NCBI RefSeq assembly: GCF_900104035.1
Contig: NZ_FNIT01000004.1
Coordinates: 333,845-397,844, forward strand
DNA: 64,000 nt
Reading direction: 5' to 3'
Origin: Aureimonas jatrophae
GTDB taxonomy: Bacteria > Pseudomonadota > Alphaproteobacteria > Rhizobiales > Rhizobiaceae
Part shown: one piece after another, positions 36,948 to 45,479 of the stretch
Layout: every line of letters begins with the position of its first letter
How positions within the stretch are numbered: position 1 is the first letter of the stretch
The notes under the pieces: model-generated
The model's database searches: none
What the model saw: the letters and a program-made list of their open reading frames with translations, nothing else
Told to the model about the DNA's origin: nothing
Translations under genes and position numbers: made by a program

Positions 36948-37100
36948 GCCTGTTCCCCCTTGCGCGGCGCGATGTCCTCCCGGCGAATCCTCGTGGACCC
37001 GCCCGGCGCCCGGCTTCTCGTATGAGGGGTAGATAGCGCGCGAGGAAATGCGACAAAGGGGCCCGCCTGCCCCCTTGTCCCCAAAGTGTTGGCCGGCCGG

Positions 37101-39434
37101 CTACTCCGCCGCCGCGGCCATCTGCGCCGAGCGCGTGACGCGGACCGGCACGGACTTGGCGGCCGGCACGTGCGCGTCCACCGCGTGGTGCCAGAGCGGG
37201 ATCAGCTTGTTGAGCTCGGGATAATAGCCCCCGACATTGCCCTTGGGCAGCTTGTAGGAATGCACGCGCAGCGCTTTCACGCGCCGCTCCACGCCGTCGT
37301 CGGCATGGGTCTCGACGTCCACGAAGTCCTGGTCCTGCAGGCCGAGGCGATCCATGTCCTCGCGGCTCATCAGGAGCACCATGCGCGAGCCGGAGATGCC
37401 GCGCAGACGGTCGTCGTAGCCGTAGACCGTGGTGTTGAACTGGTCGTTGGAGCGCAGCGTCATCAGCTTGAAGACATCGAAGCCCTCGGTCTGGATATCG
37501 GGGTCGACGTCGAACCCGTCGGGCGGCGTGATGAAGTTCGCCTTGCCGTTCTCGGTCTTCCATTCCCGCTTGCAGGCCGGCAGGTCGCGATGGAAGCCGC
37601 CGGGCTCGAGGAAGCGCTTGTTGAAGTCCTTGAAATACTGGGGATAGGCGCGCTCGATCTCGTCGCGGATCAAGGCGTAGTCGCCGACCCAGGCGTCCCA
37701 GGGAATCGTGGAGCGACCGGGCACCGTCGCCTTGGCCATCTCGGCCACGATCTTGGGCTCCGACAGGAGTTCGGGCGAGGCGGGCGGGCGGTAGCCCTTG
37801 GAGCCGTGGATGCAGGCGGTGGAGTCCTCCATCGACACGAGCTGGTCGCCGGTCGCCTGCGTGTCGCGCTCGATGCGGCCAAGGCAGGGCAGGAGGAAGG
37901 TCACCTTGCCCGGCAGGAGGTGGTTGCGGTTGAGCTTGGTGGCGATCTGGACGTGGAGGTCGAGGTTGCGCCAGGCCGCCTCGATCTTCTCGGTCTCGGG
38001 AACAGCGCGCGAGAAGTTGCCGCCCAGGCCCAGGAACGCCTTCACCGACCCGTCGAGCATGCCCTCGCAGGCCTCGACCGTGGCGAGCCCCTTCTCGCGC
38101 GGCGGCTCGAAGCCGTAGAACGCCTTGAACGTGTCGAGCGGGGCCAGCTCCGGCTTCTCGGTGATGCCGACCGTGCGCTGCCCCTGCACGTTGGAATGGC
38201 CGCGGATCGGCGAGACGCCCGCGCCGGGTTTGCCGATATTGCCGCGCATCAGAAGAAGATTCACCACCATCTGCACGTTGGCGACGCCGTGCCGGTGCTG
38301 CGTCAGCCCCATGCCGTAGTGGATCATCACGGCCTTGGAGCGGGCATAGGTCCGACCGACCTCCTCGAGGTCGGCGCGCGACAGGCCCGAGACGCGCTCG
38401 ATCTCCTCCCACGTTGCCTCGCGCACGAAGCGCTCGAACGCGTCGAAGCCGTGGCAGTGCTCGGCGATGAAGGCGACGTCGAGGACGCGCTCGCCGCCCG
38501 CCGCCTTCGCCTTGTCGTCGAGCTCGAGGACGGTCTTGGCGATACCGGTCATCGCCGCGATGTCGCCGCCGCAGCGCACCTGGAAGTACTCGGTCGACAT
38601 CTTGGTGCCGGGGCCGGGCGAGAGCATCTCGGTGGGAGCCTGCGGGCTCTTGAAGCGCACGAGGCCGCGCTCCTCGACGGGATTGAACGTGTAGACGGGA
38701 ACGCCGCGCTTGCGGGCCTCCTGCAACGGATGAAGAAGCCGCGGCGCGTTGGTGCCCGTATTGTGCCCGAAGAACAGCATCATGTCGGTGTGCTCGAAGT
38801 CCTCGAGCTGCACCGTGCCGACCGGCGTGCCGATGGAGCGCGGCAGGCCGACCGAGGTCGACTCGTGGCACATGTTCGAGGAGTCGGGCAGGTTCTGCGA
38901 GCCGTAGACGCGCGCGAAGAGCTGCCACATGTAGCTCGTCTCCAGCGAGGCGCGTCCGCTCGCGTAGAAGATCACGGATTTGGGGTCGAGCTTGTTGAGC
39001 TCCTCGCCGATCTCGCGGAACGCCGCCTCCCACGAGACCGGGATGTACTGGTCGAGCGAGGGATCGTAGCGCATCGGCGTCGTCAGGCGCCCCTGCTTCT
39101 CCAGCTCGTAGTCGGTCCACTCCAGAAGCTCGGTGAGCTTGTGGCGGGCGAAGAAGTCGCGGTCGGTGCGGTTCTTCGTCTGCTCCCAGATCGTCGCCTT
39201 GGCGCCGTTCTCGCAGAACTCGAACGGGTGGGCGTTGGCGGGTTTGGCCCAGGAGCACGAGACGCACATGAAGCCGTCGGTCTTGTTCTGGCGGTACAGC
39301 GTCTCCCAGATCGTGGAGGCGACCATGCCCTCGGCGGCGCTCTTGTCGACCAGCGACTTCACCGATCCCCATCCGCCGGTCGGGTGGTCGTAGGGCTCGA
39401 CGGTGACTTCGGACTGGATCTCGCTGCGCCGCAT
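37101..39434 (-). CDS. FdhF/YdeP-family molybdopterin oxidoreductase
   Basis: A 777-residue cytosolic molybdenum enzyme of the formate-dehydrogenase-like YdeP group. The N-terminal GFMCVSCSWAKP provides a CxxC pair for an iron-sulfur site or its remnant; the molybdopterin domain has SSNMCHESTSVGL and SPIRGHSNVQGQRT; the C-terminal dinucleotide-binding domain has LMTLRSNDQFNTTVYGYDDR. ATG 39434 gives the usual family N-terminus (VEPYDHPTGGWGSVKS). Substrate is not known for the family; E. coli YdeP is linked to acid resistance. It lies 153 bp downstream of, but probably separate from, the ABC operon. Confidence 0.88.
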   Translation of the reverse strand: MRRSEIQSEVTVEPYDHPTGGWGSVKSLVDKSAAEGMVASTIWETLYRQNKTDGFMCVSCSWAKPANAHPFEFCENGAKATIWEQTKNRTDRDFFARHKLTELLEWTDYELEKQGRLTTPMRYDPSLDQYIPVSWEAAFREIGEELNKLDPKSVIFYASGRASLETSYMWQLFARVYGSQNLPDSSNMCHESTSVGLPRSIGTPVGTVQLEDFEHTDMMLFFGHNTGTNAPRLLHPLQEARKRGVPVYTFNPVEERGLVRFKSPQAPTEMLSPGPGTKMSTEYFQVRCGGDIAAMTGIAKTVLELDDKAKAAGGERVLDVAFIAEHCHGFDAFERFVREATWEEIERVSGLSRADLEEVGRTYARSKAVMIHYGMGLTQHRHGVANVQMVVNLLLMRGNIGKPGAGVSPIRGHSNVQGQRTVGITEKPELAPLDTFKAFYGFEPPREKGLATVEACEGMLDGSVKAFLGLGGNFSRAVPETEKIEAAWRNLDLHVQIATKLNRNHLLPGKVTFLLPCLGRIERDTQATGDQLVSMEDSTACIHGSKGYRPPASPELLSEPKIVAEMAKATVPGRSTIPWDAWVGDYALIRDEIERAYPQYFKDFNKRFLEPGGFHRDLPACKREWKTENGKANFITPPDGFDVDPDIQTEGFDVFKLMTLRSNDQFNTTVYGYDDRLRGISGSRMVLLMSREDMDRLGLQDQDFVDVETHADDGVERRVKALRVHSYKLPKGNVGGYYPELNKLIPLWHHAVDAHVPAAKSVPVRVTRSAQMAAAAE

Positions 39435-39574
39435 GGCCTGGCTCCTCGTATCGGCCCCGCAAGAGGCGGACCGCTTCCGAACATGGAAGCCTTCCAACAA
39501 CGAGAAAGGGGCCGCTCCGTTTCGTCGCGCGACAAGCAACCGTCGCGCAGCGGCAGAAAAAATGCCGTCGCCGC

Positions 39575-40138
39575 TCAGGGCAGGACGACGAGACGCACGC
39601 CAGGCCGCAGGAAGGGTGCCAGGCGCAGGAGGTCGCGGGGGTGGAGCGCGACGCTGCCCTCGGTCGGCGCGAAGCCCTCGCGCGCGACATGCAAGAAGAT
39701 CGCGCTGCCCCGGAAGCGCCGGCGGTTGCGCAGGTTCCAGTCGAGCACCACCACGAGGTCGTAGAGCCTGTCGCCGCGGCGCATGGACTCCGTGCTGGCG
39801 GGAAACGGCAGCCGGACGGGGCGGTTGTAGCTCGGGTGGCGCGGCGCGTCGCACCAGCCGTCGTGCGGGCGCGTATGGCGCGTCGGAAGGAGAACGGGCG
39901 GGCGCGGTCCGGGAAGGCACGGCGGGCGATAGGCCCACAAGAGGCGCATCGAGGCGATCGGCGTCGCCCCGTCGCCCTCGCGCTTGCGCGACGTCGGGCC
40001 GGAGCGGCCGAGCGCGCAGGGAAGGCGCAGCGGACCGGCCTGCACGATACCGCGCGAGCGGTTCCCGGGGGCGGTTCGCACGAGGATCACGCCGCTTTTC
40101 CCCTGGTTCCCGCTATGGCCCTCTGGAAAAACGCGCAT
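39575..40138 (-). CDS. short YkuD-fold protein with catalytic Cys replaced by Ser
   Basis: A 187-residue protein of the compact L,D-transpeptidase-like family (VRTAPGNRSRG, HTRPHDGWCDAPRHPSYNRPVRLPF, RGSAIFLHVAREGFAPTEGSVAL). His150 is present, but the residue expected to be the nucleophilic Cys in TEGC is Ser162 (AGC, complement of 39653-39655). No signal peptide is obvious. ATG 40138 and GTG 40147 are both possible starts. The gene is divergent from the response-regulator gene, with 82 bp between the ATG starts. The protein may be inactive as a transpeptidase. Confidence 0.78.
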   Translation of the reverse strand: MRVFPEGHSGNQGKSGVILVRTAPGNRSRGIVQAGPLRLPCALGRSGPTSRKREGDGATPIASMRLLWAYRPPCLPGPRPPVLLPTRHTRPHDGWCDAPRHPSYNRPVRLPFPASTESMRRGDRLYDLVVVLDWNLRNRRRFRGSAIFLHVAREGFAPTEGSVALHPRDLLRLAPFLRPGVRLVVLP

Positions 40139-40220
40139 CGTGCTCACAAATTGTTACAGGATCGGCGGGCGCAATCGGTGTCCGCCCCTCTCAAGGCCCG
40201 TACTAGGACCTCTTTATCGA

Positions 40221-40904
40221 ATGAGCGCCCGAAGCATTCTGATTGTCGACGACGACGACGAGCTGCGCAACACGCTGGTGGAGCAACTCTCGCTCCACGA
40301 GGAGTTCGCCGTCTCGCAGGAGTCCAACGCCACGCGCGGCATCCAGGCCGCCCGCACCGGCATCGTCGATCTCGTGATCATGGACGTCGGCCTGCCCGAC
40401 ATGGACGGGCGCGAGGCGGTGAAGGTCCTGCGCAAGTCCAACTTCAAGGCGCCGATCATCATCCTGACCGCGCAGGACGCCGATGCCGATACGGTGCTCG
40501 GCCTCGAGGCCGGCGCCAACGACTACGTCACCAAGCCCTTCCGTTTCGCGGTGCTGCTCGCGCGCATCCGCGCCCAGTTGCGCCAGCACGAGCAGTCGGA
40601 GGACGCCACCTTCCAGGTCGGCCCCTACACGTTCAAGCCGAGTCAGAAGGTGCTGGTCGACGAGAAGGGCGGCAAGATCCGCCTCACCGAGAAGGAGACG
40701 GCGATCATCCGCTATCTCTACCGCGCCGACCGGCGCGTGGTGACGCGCGACATCCTTCTCGAGGAGGTCTGGGGCTACAATTCGGGCGTGACCACCCACA
40801 CGCTCGAGACCCACGTCTACCGCCTGCGGCAGAAGATCGAGCCCGAGCCGTCCAACGCGCGGCTGATCGTGACGGAGTCGGGCGGCTACAAGCTGATGCC
40901 CTGA
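40221..40904 (+). CDS. OmpR-family response regulator (CenR-like)
   Basis: A 227-residue two-component regulator. The receiver domain has acidic DDDDE near residue 10, phospho-acceptor Asp in IMDVGLPDMDG, Thr in ILTAQDAD and Lys in VTKPF. The C-terminal winged-helix domain has KETAIIRYLYRADRRVVTRDILLEEVWGYNSGVTTHTLETHVYRLRQKIEP. Sequence character and position beside the YkuD gene resemble CenR/OtpR cell-envelope regulators of alphaproteobacteria; I assign that only tentatively. No kinase gene is adjacent. A hairpin terminator follows. Confidence 0.88.
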   Translation: MSARSILIVDDDDELRNTLVEQLSLHEEFAVSQESNATRGIQAARTGIVDLVIMDVGLPDMDGREAVKVLRKSNFKAPIIILTAQDADADTVLGLEAGANDYVTKPFRFAVLLARIRAQLRQHEQSEDATFQVGPYTFKPSQKVLVDEKGGKIRLTEKETAIIRYLYRADRRVVTRDILLEEVWGYNSGVTTHTLETHVYRLRQKIEPEPSNARLIVTESGGYKLMP

Positions 40905-40939
40905 GGGCTCCTGCGCCCCGCGGAACCTTGCCCAGGTGT

Positions 40940-40971
40940 GGCGCGCCGGAAACGCGCGCCGCGCCTTTTTT
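40940..40971 (+). terminator. Rho-independent terminator after the response regulator
   Basis: A 7-bp GGCGCGC / GCGCGCC stem with a 7-nt loop at 40940-40960, five more GC bases, then six T at 40966-40971. It sits 36 bp after the stop of the response regulator gene. Confidence 0.75.
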
Positions 40972-41098
40972 CATGCCCGGGCAAGGCCACCGGCCGATAA
41001 GCCTTCCGATCGGTCCGTTTTCCTGCGATCACGCTTCCTGCGATCACGGGCCGCCAGGACCCGGCGGATCGGGTCGCGTGGGGTGAAGACGGTCCGGC

Positions 41099-41572
41099 AT
41101 GAGCCTTGAGGACGACATGGACGTGTTGCGCGAGGTGCCCCTGTTCGGGCAGCTCGACCGCGACCAGCTGCGCCTCCTGGCCTTCGGGGCCGAGCACCGC
41201 TTCCTGAAGGCCGGCGAGATCCTGTTCCGCGCCGAGGCGCGCGCCGACGCCGGCTTCGTGGTGGTGAGCGGCGAGGTGGAGCTGCACGACGGCGAGGGCG
41301 GCGAGCGCGTGGTGGCACGCGCGGGACGCGGCAGCCTGCTCGGCGAGATGGCCCTGATGACCGAAACGCGCCGCCCGACCACGGCGGTGACCGCGACGGA
41401 CTGCGACCTGATCCGCATCCCCCGTCCCTTGTTCCGCCGGATGCTGCTCGAATATCCCGCGATCGCCGCGGCGCTGCACGCGCGCATCCGGGCCGACCTC
41501 CTGGCCATGACCGATCGCATCACGGCGCTTTCACCCGCCTTCGAGGACGACGACGAGACAGAACGCGGGTAA
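41099..41572 (+). CDS. cyclic-nucleotide-binding domain protein (Crp/Fnr-like without HTH)
   Basis: A 157-residue protein made of a single cNMP-binding beta-roll: VPLFGQLDRDQLRLLAF, EILFRAEARADAGFVVVSGEVELHD, and the phosphate-binding cassette region GSLLGEMALMTETRRPTTAVTATDC. The GExxL...RxA pattern is largely kept (GEMALM...RPTTA). No DNA-binding domain follows, so it is a regulatory or scaffold module. It follows the response regulator gene in the same orientation after a terminator. Confidence 0.85.
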   Translation: MSLEDDMDVLREVPLFGQLDRDQLRLLAFGAEHRFLKAGEILFRAEARADAGFVVVSGEVELHDGEGGERVVARAGRGSLLGEMALMTETRRPTTAVTATDCDLIRIPRPLFRRMLLEYPAIAAALHARIRADLLAMTDRITALSPAFEDDDETERG

Positions 41573-41625
41573 GGCCGCCGTCGCGCCGCGGGCTAGGTTC
41601 TCCCGCGCCGCTGCGGACCCGCTCC

Positions 41626-41934
41626 CTAGTGCCTGACGCCCGCGGCCGGCCGGTCGCCGGATCCGGTCTCCGGCAGAGCAGCCTCCGCCCGTGCCTGCGA
41701 TCGCCCGACCGCGGCAAAGGCCAGGATCGCCGCGCGGGCCCGGTCCACGTCCAGATCGAACCGGAAGCCGTCCACCGCAAAGCCGAAGCAGGCGTCCACC
41801 AGCATGAAGCCGCCCTCGTTGCGATGGGTACCGACGGCTTCATGGCTCGAGACCAGAAGGAAACCCTGGGACCGGGCGAGGCGGCGCACGGTGTCGATGG
41901 CATCCCGATCGGCGTCGATGAAGGGTAGCGGCAT
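41626..41934 (-). CDS. small hypothetical protein
   Basis: A 102-residue soluble protein (MPLPFIDADRDAIDTVRRLARSQGF...). A central GGFMLVDACFGFAVDGFRFDLDVDRARAAILAF suggests an alpha/beta fold. No recognised domain. Single gene, converging with the CNB-protein gene. Start ATG 41934 gives the most protein-like sequence. Confidence 0.5.
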   Translation of the reverse strand: MPLPFIDADRDAIDTVRRLARSQGFLLVSSHEAVGTHRNEGGFMLVDACFGFAVDGFRFDLDVDRARAAILAFAAVGRSQARAEAALPETGSGDRPAAGVRH

Positions 41935-42983
41935 GAATGTCCTGAACTCTGGAGATGCCTTGGGCTGGCTGAACCGGCCACCGCGCCTGCGTCCGACGCG
42001 CCAGGGCGACGGGCAGGACGCAAGGGGCTCGCGGCGCTTCGACGACGATGTCACCGTCCGCTCCTCCCCCCATGATGACCGGCAAGAAAATATGGATCAT
42101 CGGTATGTAACAGAGAGGCCGTATTGTCTCCATCTCGTTGCGCTTGATAAGTCAATACTCACTTATTGATCAATCAGAAGCAGAACCAAGATTTGTGGGC
42201 GCATGACGACTTCGATTCCTCTTGCCTGCGTGATCCGATCGCATACGTAGCCAGCAACGGATCGCGAGACGCATCTGGTTGTATCCGTCCCATCGCTAGG
42301 TGCCGATGGCTGGGCGCCCCCGCACGGGGCGTCCAGCCATTCCCTACATGACCAGTCGCGGTTCGGCTTTCCAGCGGGATGCGGTGCTTTGGGCCGTCTC
42401 AACCCTAAATCGCAACAATCGCATCAGGTCATCTGATGCACGCGCTTCTCAAAATCGCACGGCGCCCGAGTATTCGCCCGCCCGACCATGTGTATTGGAG
42501 CGTCGGTCAAGCAACGGACGGCAACCGCGCGTGGACGAACACACAGTCCGAAAAAGCGGACGGCCGAGGCGTCTAGGGCCGTCCGGTCGTCGGCTGCGAC
42601 CGCGCCGTCCTGGCGGCGATGCTTTCCGGCCCCGATACCGCCTTTGCCGGCGTCGCCCCTGCCCTCGATCTGACCGTCCCCGCCAGGGTTTGATCGGATG
42701 ACCGACTCGGGGCGACCATTTCCCCACACCGTCGCGCCCGGGAAGCCTGATGGCACGGCCAGCGCCCTCGCCTTCGCCGGTTGCGGTTGAACTCGGCGGA
42801 CGGCGACGGATCGGGGCTGCGTTCCGCATCCCGTCCGTGCCGACAGCCGCCTTTCTCGTGATCGCCTCGGTGCGACTCCGATCGCTCGCTGGCAGCCGCC
42901 GTGTTCGCGTGGAAACGCGGCGCTCGGCCCTCTCGGGCTCTTTTGGGCCGCGCCGCCGCATGCGGCGCGGCGGTTCCCCGGCC
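41935..42983. other. 1.05-kb gene-poor stretch with a lower-GC patch
   Basis: No reading frame here looks like a real protein; the open frames are arginine-rich shadow frames. About 42080-42200 and 42400-42480 are clearly A/T-richer than the rest of the window. A 6-bp inverted repeat TCAATA-CTCACT-TATTGA lies at 42152-42169 and the palindrome TTGATCAA follows it. It may be degraded foreign DNA or a regulatory spacer. Confidence 0.45.
42558..42584 (-). terminator. candidate minus-strand terminator in the gene-poor stretch
   Basis: Stem GGACGGCC / GGCCGTCC (8 bp, 11-nt loop). Read on the minus strand it is followed by GCTTTTTC, a short U tract. The nearest upstream minus-strand gene is the GNAT gene, whose stop is 400 bp away, leaving an unexplained transcribed stretch between them. 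Confidence 0.4.
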
Positions 42984-43421
42984 TTACGCGCCCTCGTTCG
43001 GGATCAGCCGCTTCTGCAGGAAGTAGCGGCGCTGGCCGACAGGATGGTCCTCGATCGTTCCGAACACCTCGAAGCCGCGCTTGCGATAGAAGCCAAGGGC
43101 CTGGAACTCGTAGGTGTCGAGCCAAACGCCGACGCATCCGGCGGAGCGGGCGATCCCCTCGGCCTCGTCCATCAGCTTCGTTCCCAGCCCTTGCGAGCGA
43201 TGCTCTCCCGGCAGGGCCAGGTATTCCACGAACATCCAGTCGTAGGAGATCCTGCCCCAAAGGCCGCCCACCGTCGCGCCCGCCTCGTCGGTGAGAAGCA
43301 CGGCCACGGGCCGGTACCCGGAGGGGCCGGCCATCTTGGTGTTGTGGGCGACGAGAACCGCGAGGATCGCCTGTTCGTCGGCTTCGGTCGGCGTCTGGGG
43401 GGTCGTGATGGTCAGCGTCAT
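42984..43421 (-). CDS. GNAT-family N-acetyltransferase
   Basis: A 145-residue acetyl-CoA-dependent acetyltransferase. The acetyl-CoA loop is HRSQGLGTKLMDEAEGIARS (R/Q-x-x-G-x-G/A pattern) and the following strand is GVWLDTYEFQALGFYRKRGFEVFGTI. ATG 43421 gives a normal N-terminus; an in-frame ATG at 43508 would overlap the O-methyltransferase stop by 4 bp (ATGA) and add 29 non-family residues. Substrate unknown. It is probably co-transcribed with the O-methyltransferase gene. Confidence 0.83.
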   Translation of the reverse strand: MTLTITTPQTPTEADEQAILAVLVAHNTKMAGPSGYRPVAVLLTDEAGATVGGLWGRISYDWMFVEYLALPGEHRSQGLGTKLMDEAEGIARSAGCVGVWLDTYEFQALGFYRKRGFEVFGTIEDHPVGQRRYFLQKRLIPNEGA

Positions 43422-43504
43422 GTCGCACCGCAGGAATGGGAAGGCGGCCGACGATGACCCGTCCGGCACCGCGGCGCCAGGGCTGCCGAGGTCTGTGCGG
43501 CCGT

Positions 43505-44164
43505 TCATCCCTCGCCCACGCGCGCCAGCACGAACCCGTCCCAGCCCTTCTCGCCGACCGTCTGGATCGCGGTCGCCGTCAGGCGAGGTTCGGCGGCGAC
43601 GAGATCAACGAAGCGGCGCACGCCCTGGACGTTGGGGTCGGAACTCGCGGCATTTACGACCGCGCCGCCCCGCACCACGTTGTCGCCCACGATCACCGTG
43701 CCGGGGCGCGACAGGGCGAGCGCCCAGCCGAGGTAGTCCGGGTTGCTCGGCTTGTCGGCATCGATGAAGACGAGGTCGAAGGGAGCTTCGAGCGTCGGCA
43801 GCACATCGAGCGCGCGGCCGACCCGCAGGTCGACCCGGTCCGCCACGCCCGCCCGCGCGATGTTGCCGCGCGCCAGTTCGGCGTGCCGCGCGTCGGCCTC
43901 GATCGTCGTGACCATGCCGCCGGGCGCCAGCGCGCGGGCGAGACGGATCGTGCTGTAGCCGCCGAGCGTCCCGATCTCGAGAACGCGTCGGGCGCCGGCG
44001 ATCTGGACCAGAAGCGCGAGCATCTGTCCCTGGAGCGCCGAGACGTCGTGTGCAGGCAGCCCCGCCTGCCCGCTCGCCGCCAACGCCTCGCGCAGGGCGA
44101 CGTCGTCCGGCGCCAGCCGTTCCGCGAAGTAGGCGTCGACGGCGCTCCAGCGCGGCGCGTCCAC
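43505..44164 (-). CDS. SAM-dependent O-methyltransferase (family 3, catechol-type)
   Basis: A 219-residue methyltransferase with the SAM-binding motif VLEIGTLGGYSTIRLARAL, acidic ribose-binding Glu in TTIEADARHAEL, and metal-site Asp in FIDADKPSN and VIVGDNVVRGG. It is a full-length member starting at GTG 44164 (VDAPRWSAVDAYFAERL). Metal-dependent methylation of a catechol-like or CoA-linked phenolic is typical for the family. It is divergent from a truncated monooxygenase remnant, the two abutting directly. Confidence 0.87.
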   Translation of the reverse strand: MDAPRWSAVDAYFAERLAPDDVALREALAASGQAGLPAHDVSALQGQMLALLVQIAGARRVLEIGTLGGYSTIRLARALAPGGMVTTIEADARHAELARGNIARAGVADRVDLRVGRALDVLPTLEAPFDLVFIDADKPSNPDYLGWALALSRPGTVIVGDNVVRGGAVVNAASSDPNVQGVRRFVDLVAAEPRLTATAIQTVGEKGWDGFVLARVGEG

Positions 44165-44519
44165 GACGCTGTTCCGGCATATCTACAACCCGGACGGCCG
44201 CAGCTTCGGCTGGTCGCTGCTTCTGTTCGACGGCCGGCAGCGCGAGGCGCTGGCCGATCTGCGTCGGGCCGCCGCCGCGGTCCGGCCCTGGGACTGGGTG
44301 CGCCCGAGGCTGGTTCTCGGCGCGGCGGTTCCCGAGGCGCGGGACGCCGTCGCGCTGTCGGACCTCGACGCGGAAGCCCATGCCGCCTACGGCGTCGGCT
44401 CCTCGCCCGCGCTCGTGCTCGTGCGACCCGACGGGCACATCGCCTTCCGGGGGCCGGCAAGCCACGCGGAAGCGGTCGCTGCCTACTGCGAGCGGGTCTT
44501 CGGCCCGGCGGAGGGCTGA
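44133..44519 (+). pseudogene. C-terminal remnant of an FAD-dependent aromatic monooxygenase
   Basis: The plus-strand frame from 44133 (just after a TAG) to the stop at 44519 translates to TLFRHIYNPDGRSFGWSLLLF... and ends SSPALVLVRPDGHIAFRG...AVAAYCERVF. This is the thioredoxin-like C-terminal domain of phenol-hydroxylase-type (PheA/TfdB) flavoprotein monooxygenases. The FAD and substrate domains are missing and no good start codon exists (GTG 44298 is internal). The 5' end abuts and overlaps the start of the divergent O-methyltransferase gene, consistent with a deletion or rearrangement joint. Confidence 0.6.
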
Positions 44520-44535
44520 TCCTCGCGCGCGGGTC

Positions 44536-45339
44536 TCAGACGTCCAGCGTCGCCAGCACCGGCACATGGTCCGAGGGCTGGGTCCAGCCGCGCGCCGCGC
44601 GCAGGATGCGCACGTCGGAAAGGTGCGGCTCGAGGTCGGGCGAGCTCCAGATATGGTCGAGACGGCGGCCCTTGTCGGCGGCGTCCCAGTCCTTCGCCCG
44701 GTAGCTCCACCACGTGTAGAGCTTGGCGGGCTCGGGGATGTGGCGACGCAGGAGGTCGCGCCACCCGCCGTCCCGGATGATGGCGAGCATCTCCTCGGTC
44801 TCGACCGGCGTGTGCGAGACGATCTTGAGAAGCTGCTTGTGGCTCCAGACGTCGTGCTCGAGCGGCGCGACGTTGAGGTCGCCGACGAGGATCGATGAGA
44901 CGCCGGCCTCCTCCTGCGCGCGCATCCGGCGCATCTCGGCCAGGAAGCGCAGCTTGTGGTCGAACTTCGGGTTGACCAGCGGGTCCGGCTCGTCGCCGCC
45001 CGCCGGAACGTAGAGATTGTGGACGCGGATGCGCCGCTCGCCCACGCGCAGCGTCAGCGCCAGGTGACGCGCGTCGCCCATCTGGCAGAAGTCGCGCCGC
45101 TCCTCGCGCTCGAAGGGGTGGCGCGAGATCGTGGCGACGCCGTGGTAGCCCTTCTGGCCGTGGATCGCGACATGCGGGAAGCCCGCCGCATGAAAGGCTT
45201 CCAGCGGGAAGAGCTCGTTCGGGCACTTGGTTTCCTGAAGGCACAGGACGTCGGGCGCCTCCTCGGCCAGGAGGCGCTGGACGATCGGAAGCCGCAGGCG
45301 CACCGAGTTGATGTTCCAGGTCGCGATCGTGAAGGGCAT
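44536..45339 (-). CDS. xthA: exodeoxyribonuclease III
   Basis: A 267-residue AP endonuclease/3'-5' exonuclease of base-excision repair. Motifs: TIATWNINSVR at the start, metal ligand Glu in LQETKC, GDLNVAP (Asp/Asn), and the C-terminal RLDHIW with catalytic His in PSDHVPV. ATG 45339 gives MPFTIATWNINSVRLR, the family N-terminus. Length agrees with E. coli Xth (268 aa). It converges with the monooxygenase remnant. Confidence 0.93.
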   Translation of the reverse strand: MPFTIATWNINSVRLRLPIVQRLLAEEAPDVLCLQETKCPNELFPLEAFHAAGFPHVAIHGQKGYHGVATISRHPFEREERRDFCQMGDARHLALTLRVGERRIRVHNLYVPAGGDEPDPLVNPKFDHKLRFLAEMRRMRAQEEAGVSSILVGDLNVAPLEHDVWSHKQLLKIVSHTPVETEEMLAIIRDGGWRDLLRRHIPEPAKLYTWWSYRAKDWDAADKGRRLDHIWSSPDLEPHLSDVRILRAARGWTQPSDHVPVLATLDV

Positions 45340-45479
45340 GGGGGTCGGCGTCCAGGCAGGGTCGGTCGCGCCGCTTATGGGGGACCGCCACCCGCCCCGC
45401 AAGGCGAGGCGCGGCCCATGGATCGCGCGCCGCGCTCGCGCGTTGACTGGGCGAGACGGGGACGAGGGATCATCGCCAA

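Noticed and set aside
37086..39764. 892-codon open frame on the plus strand opposite the YdeP-family gene
   Set aside because: It is the antisense shadow of a well-supported molybdoenzyme gene; its translation is Arg/Ala/Leu-rich without any domain, as expected in high-GC DNA.
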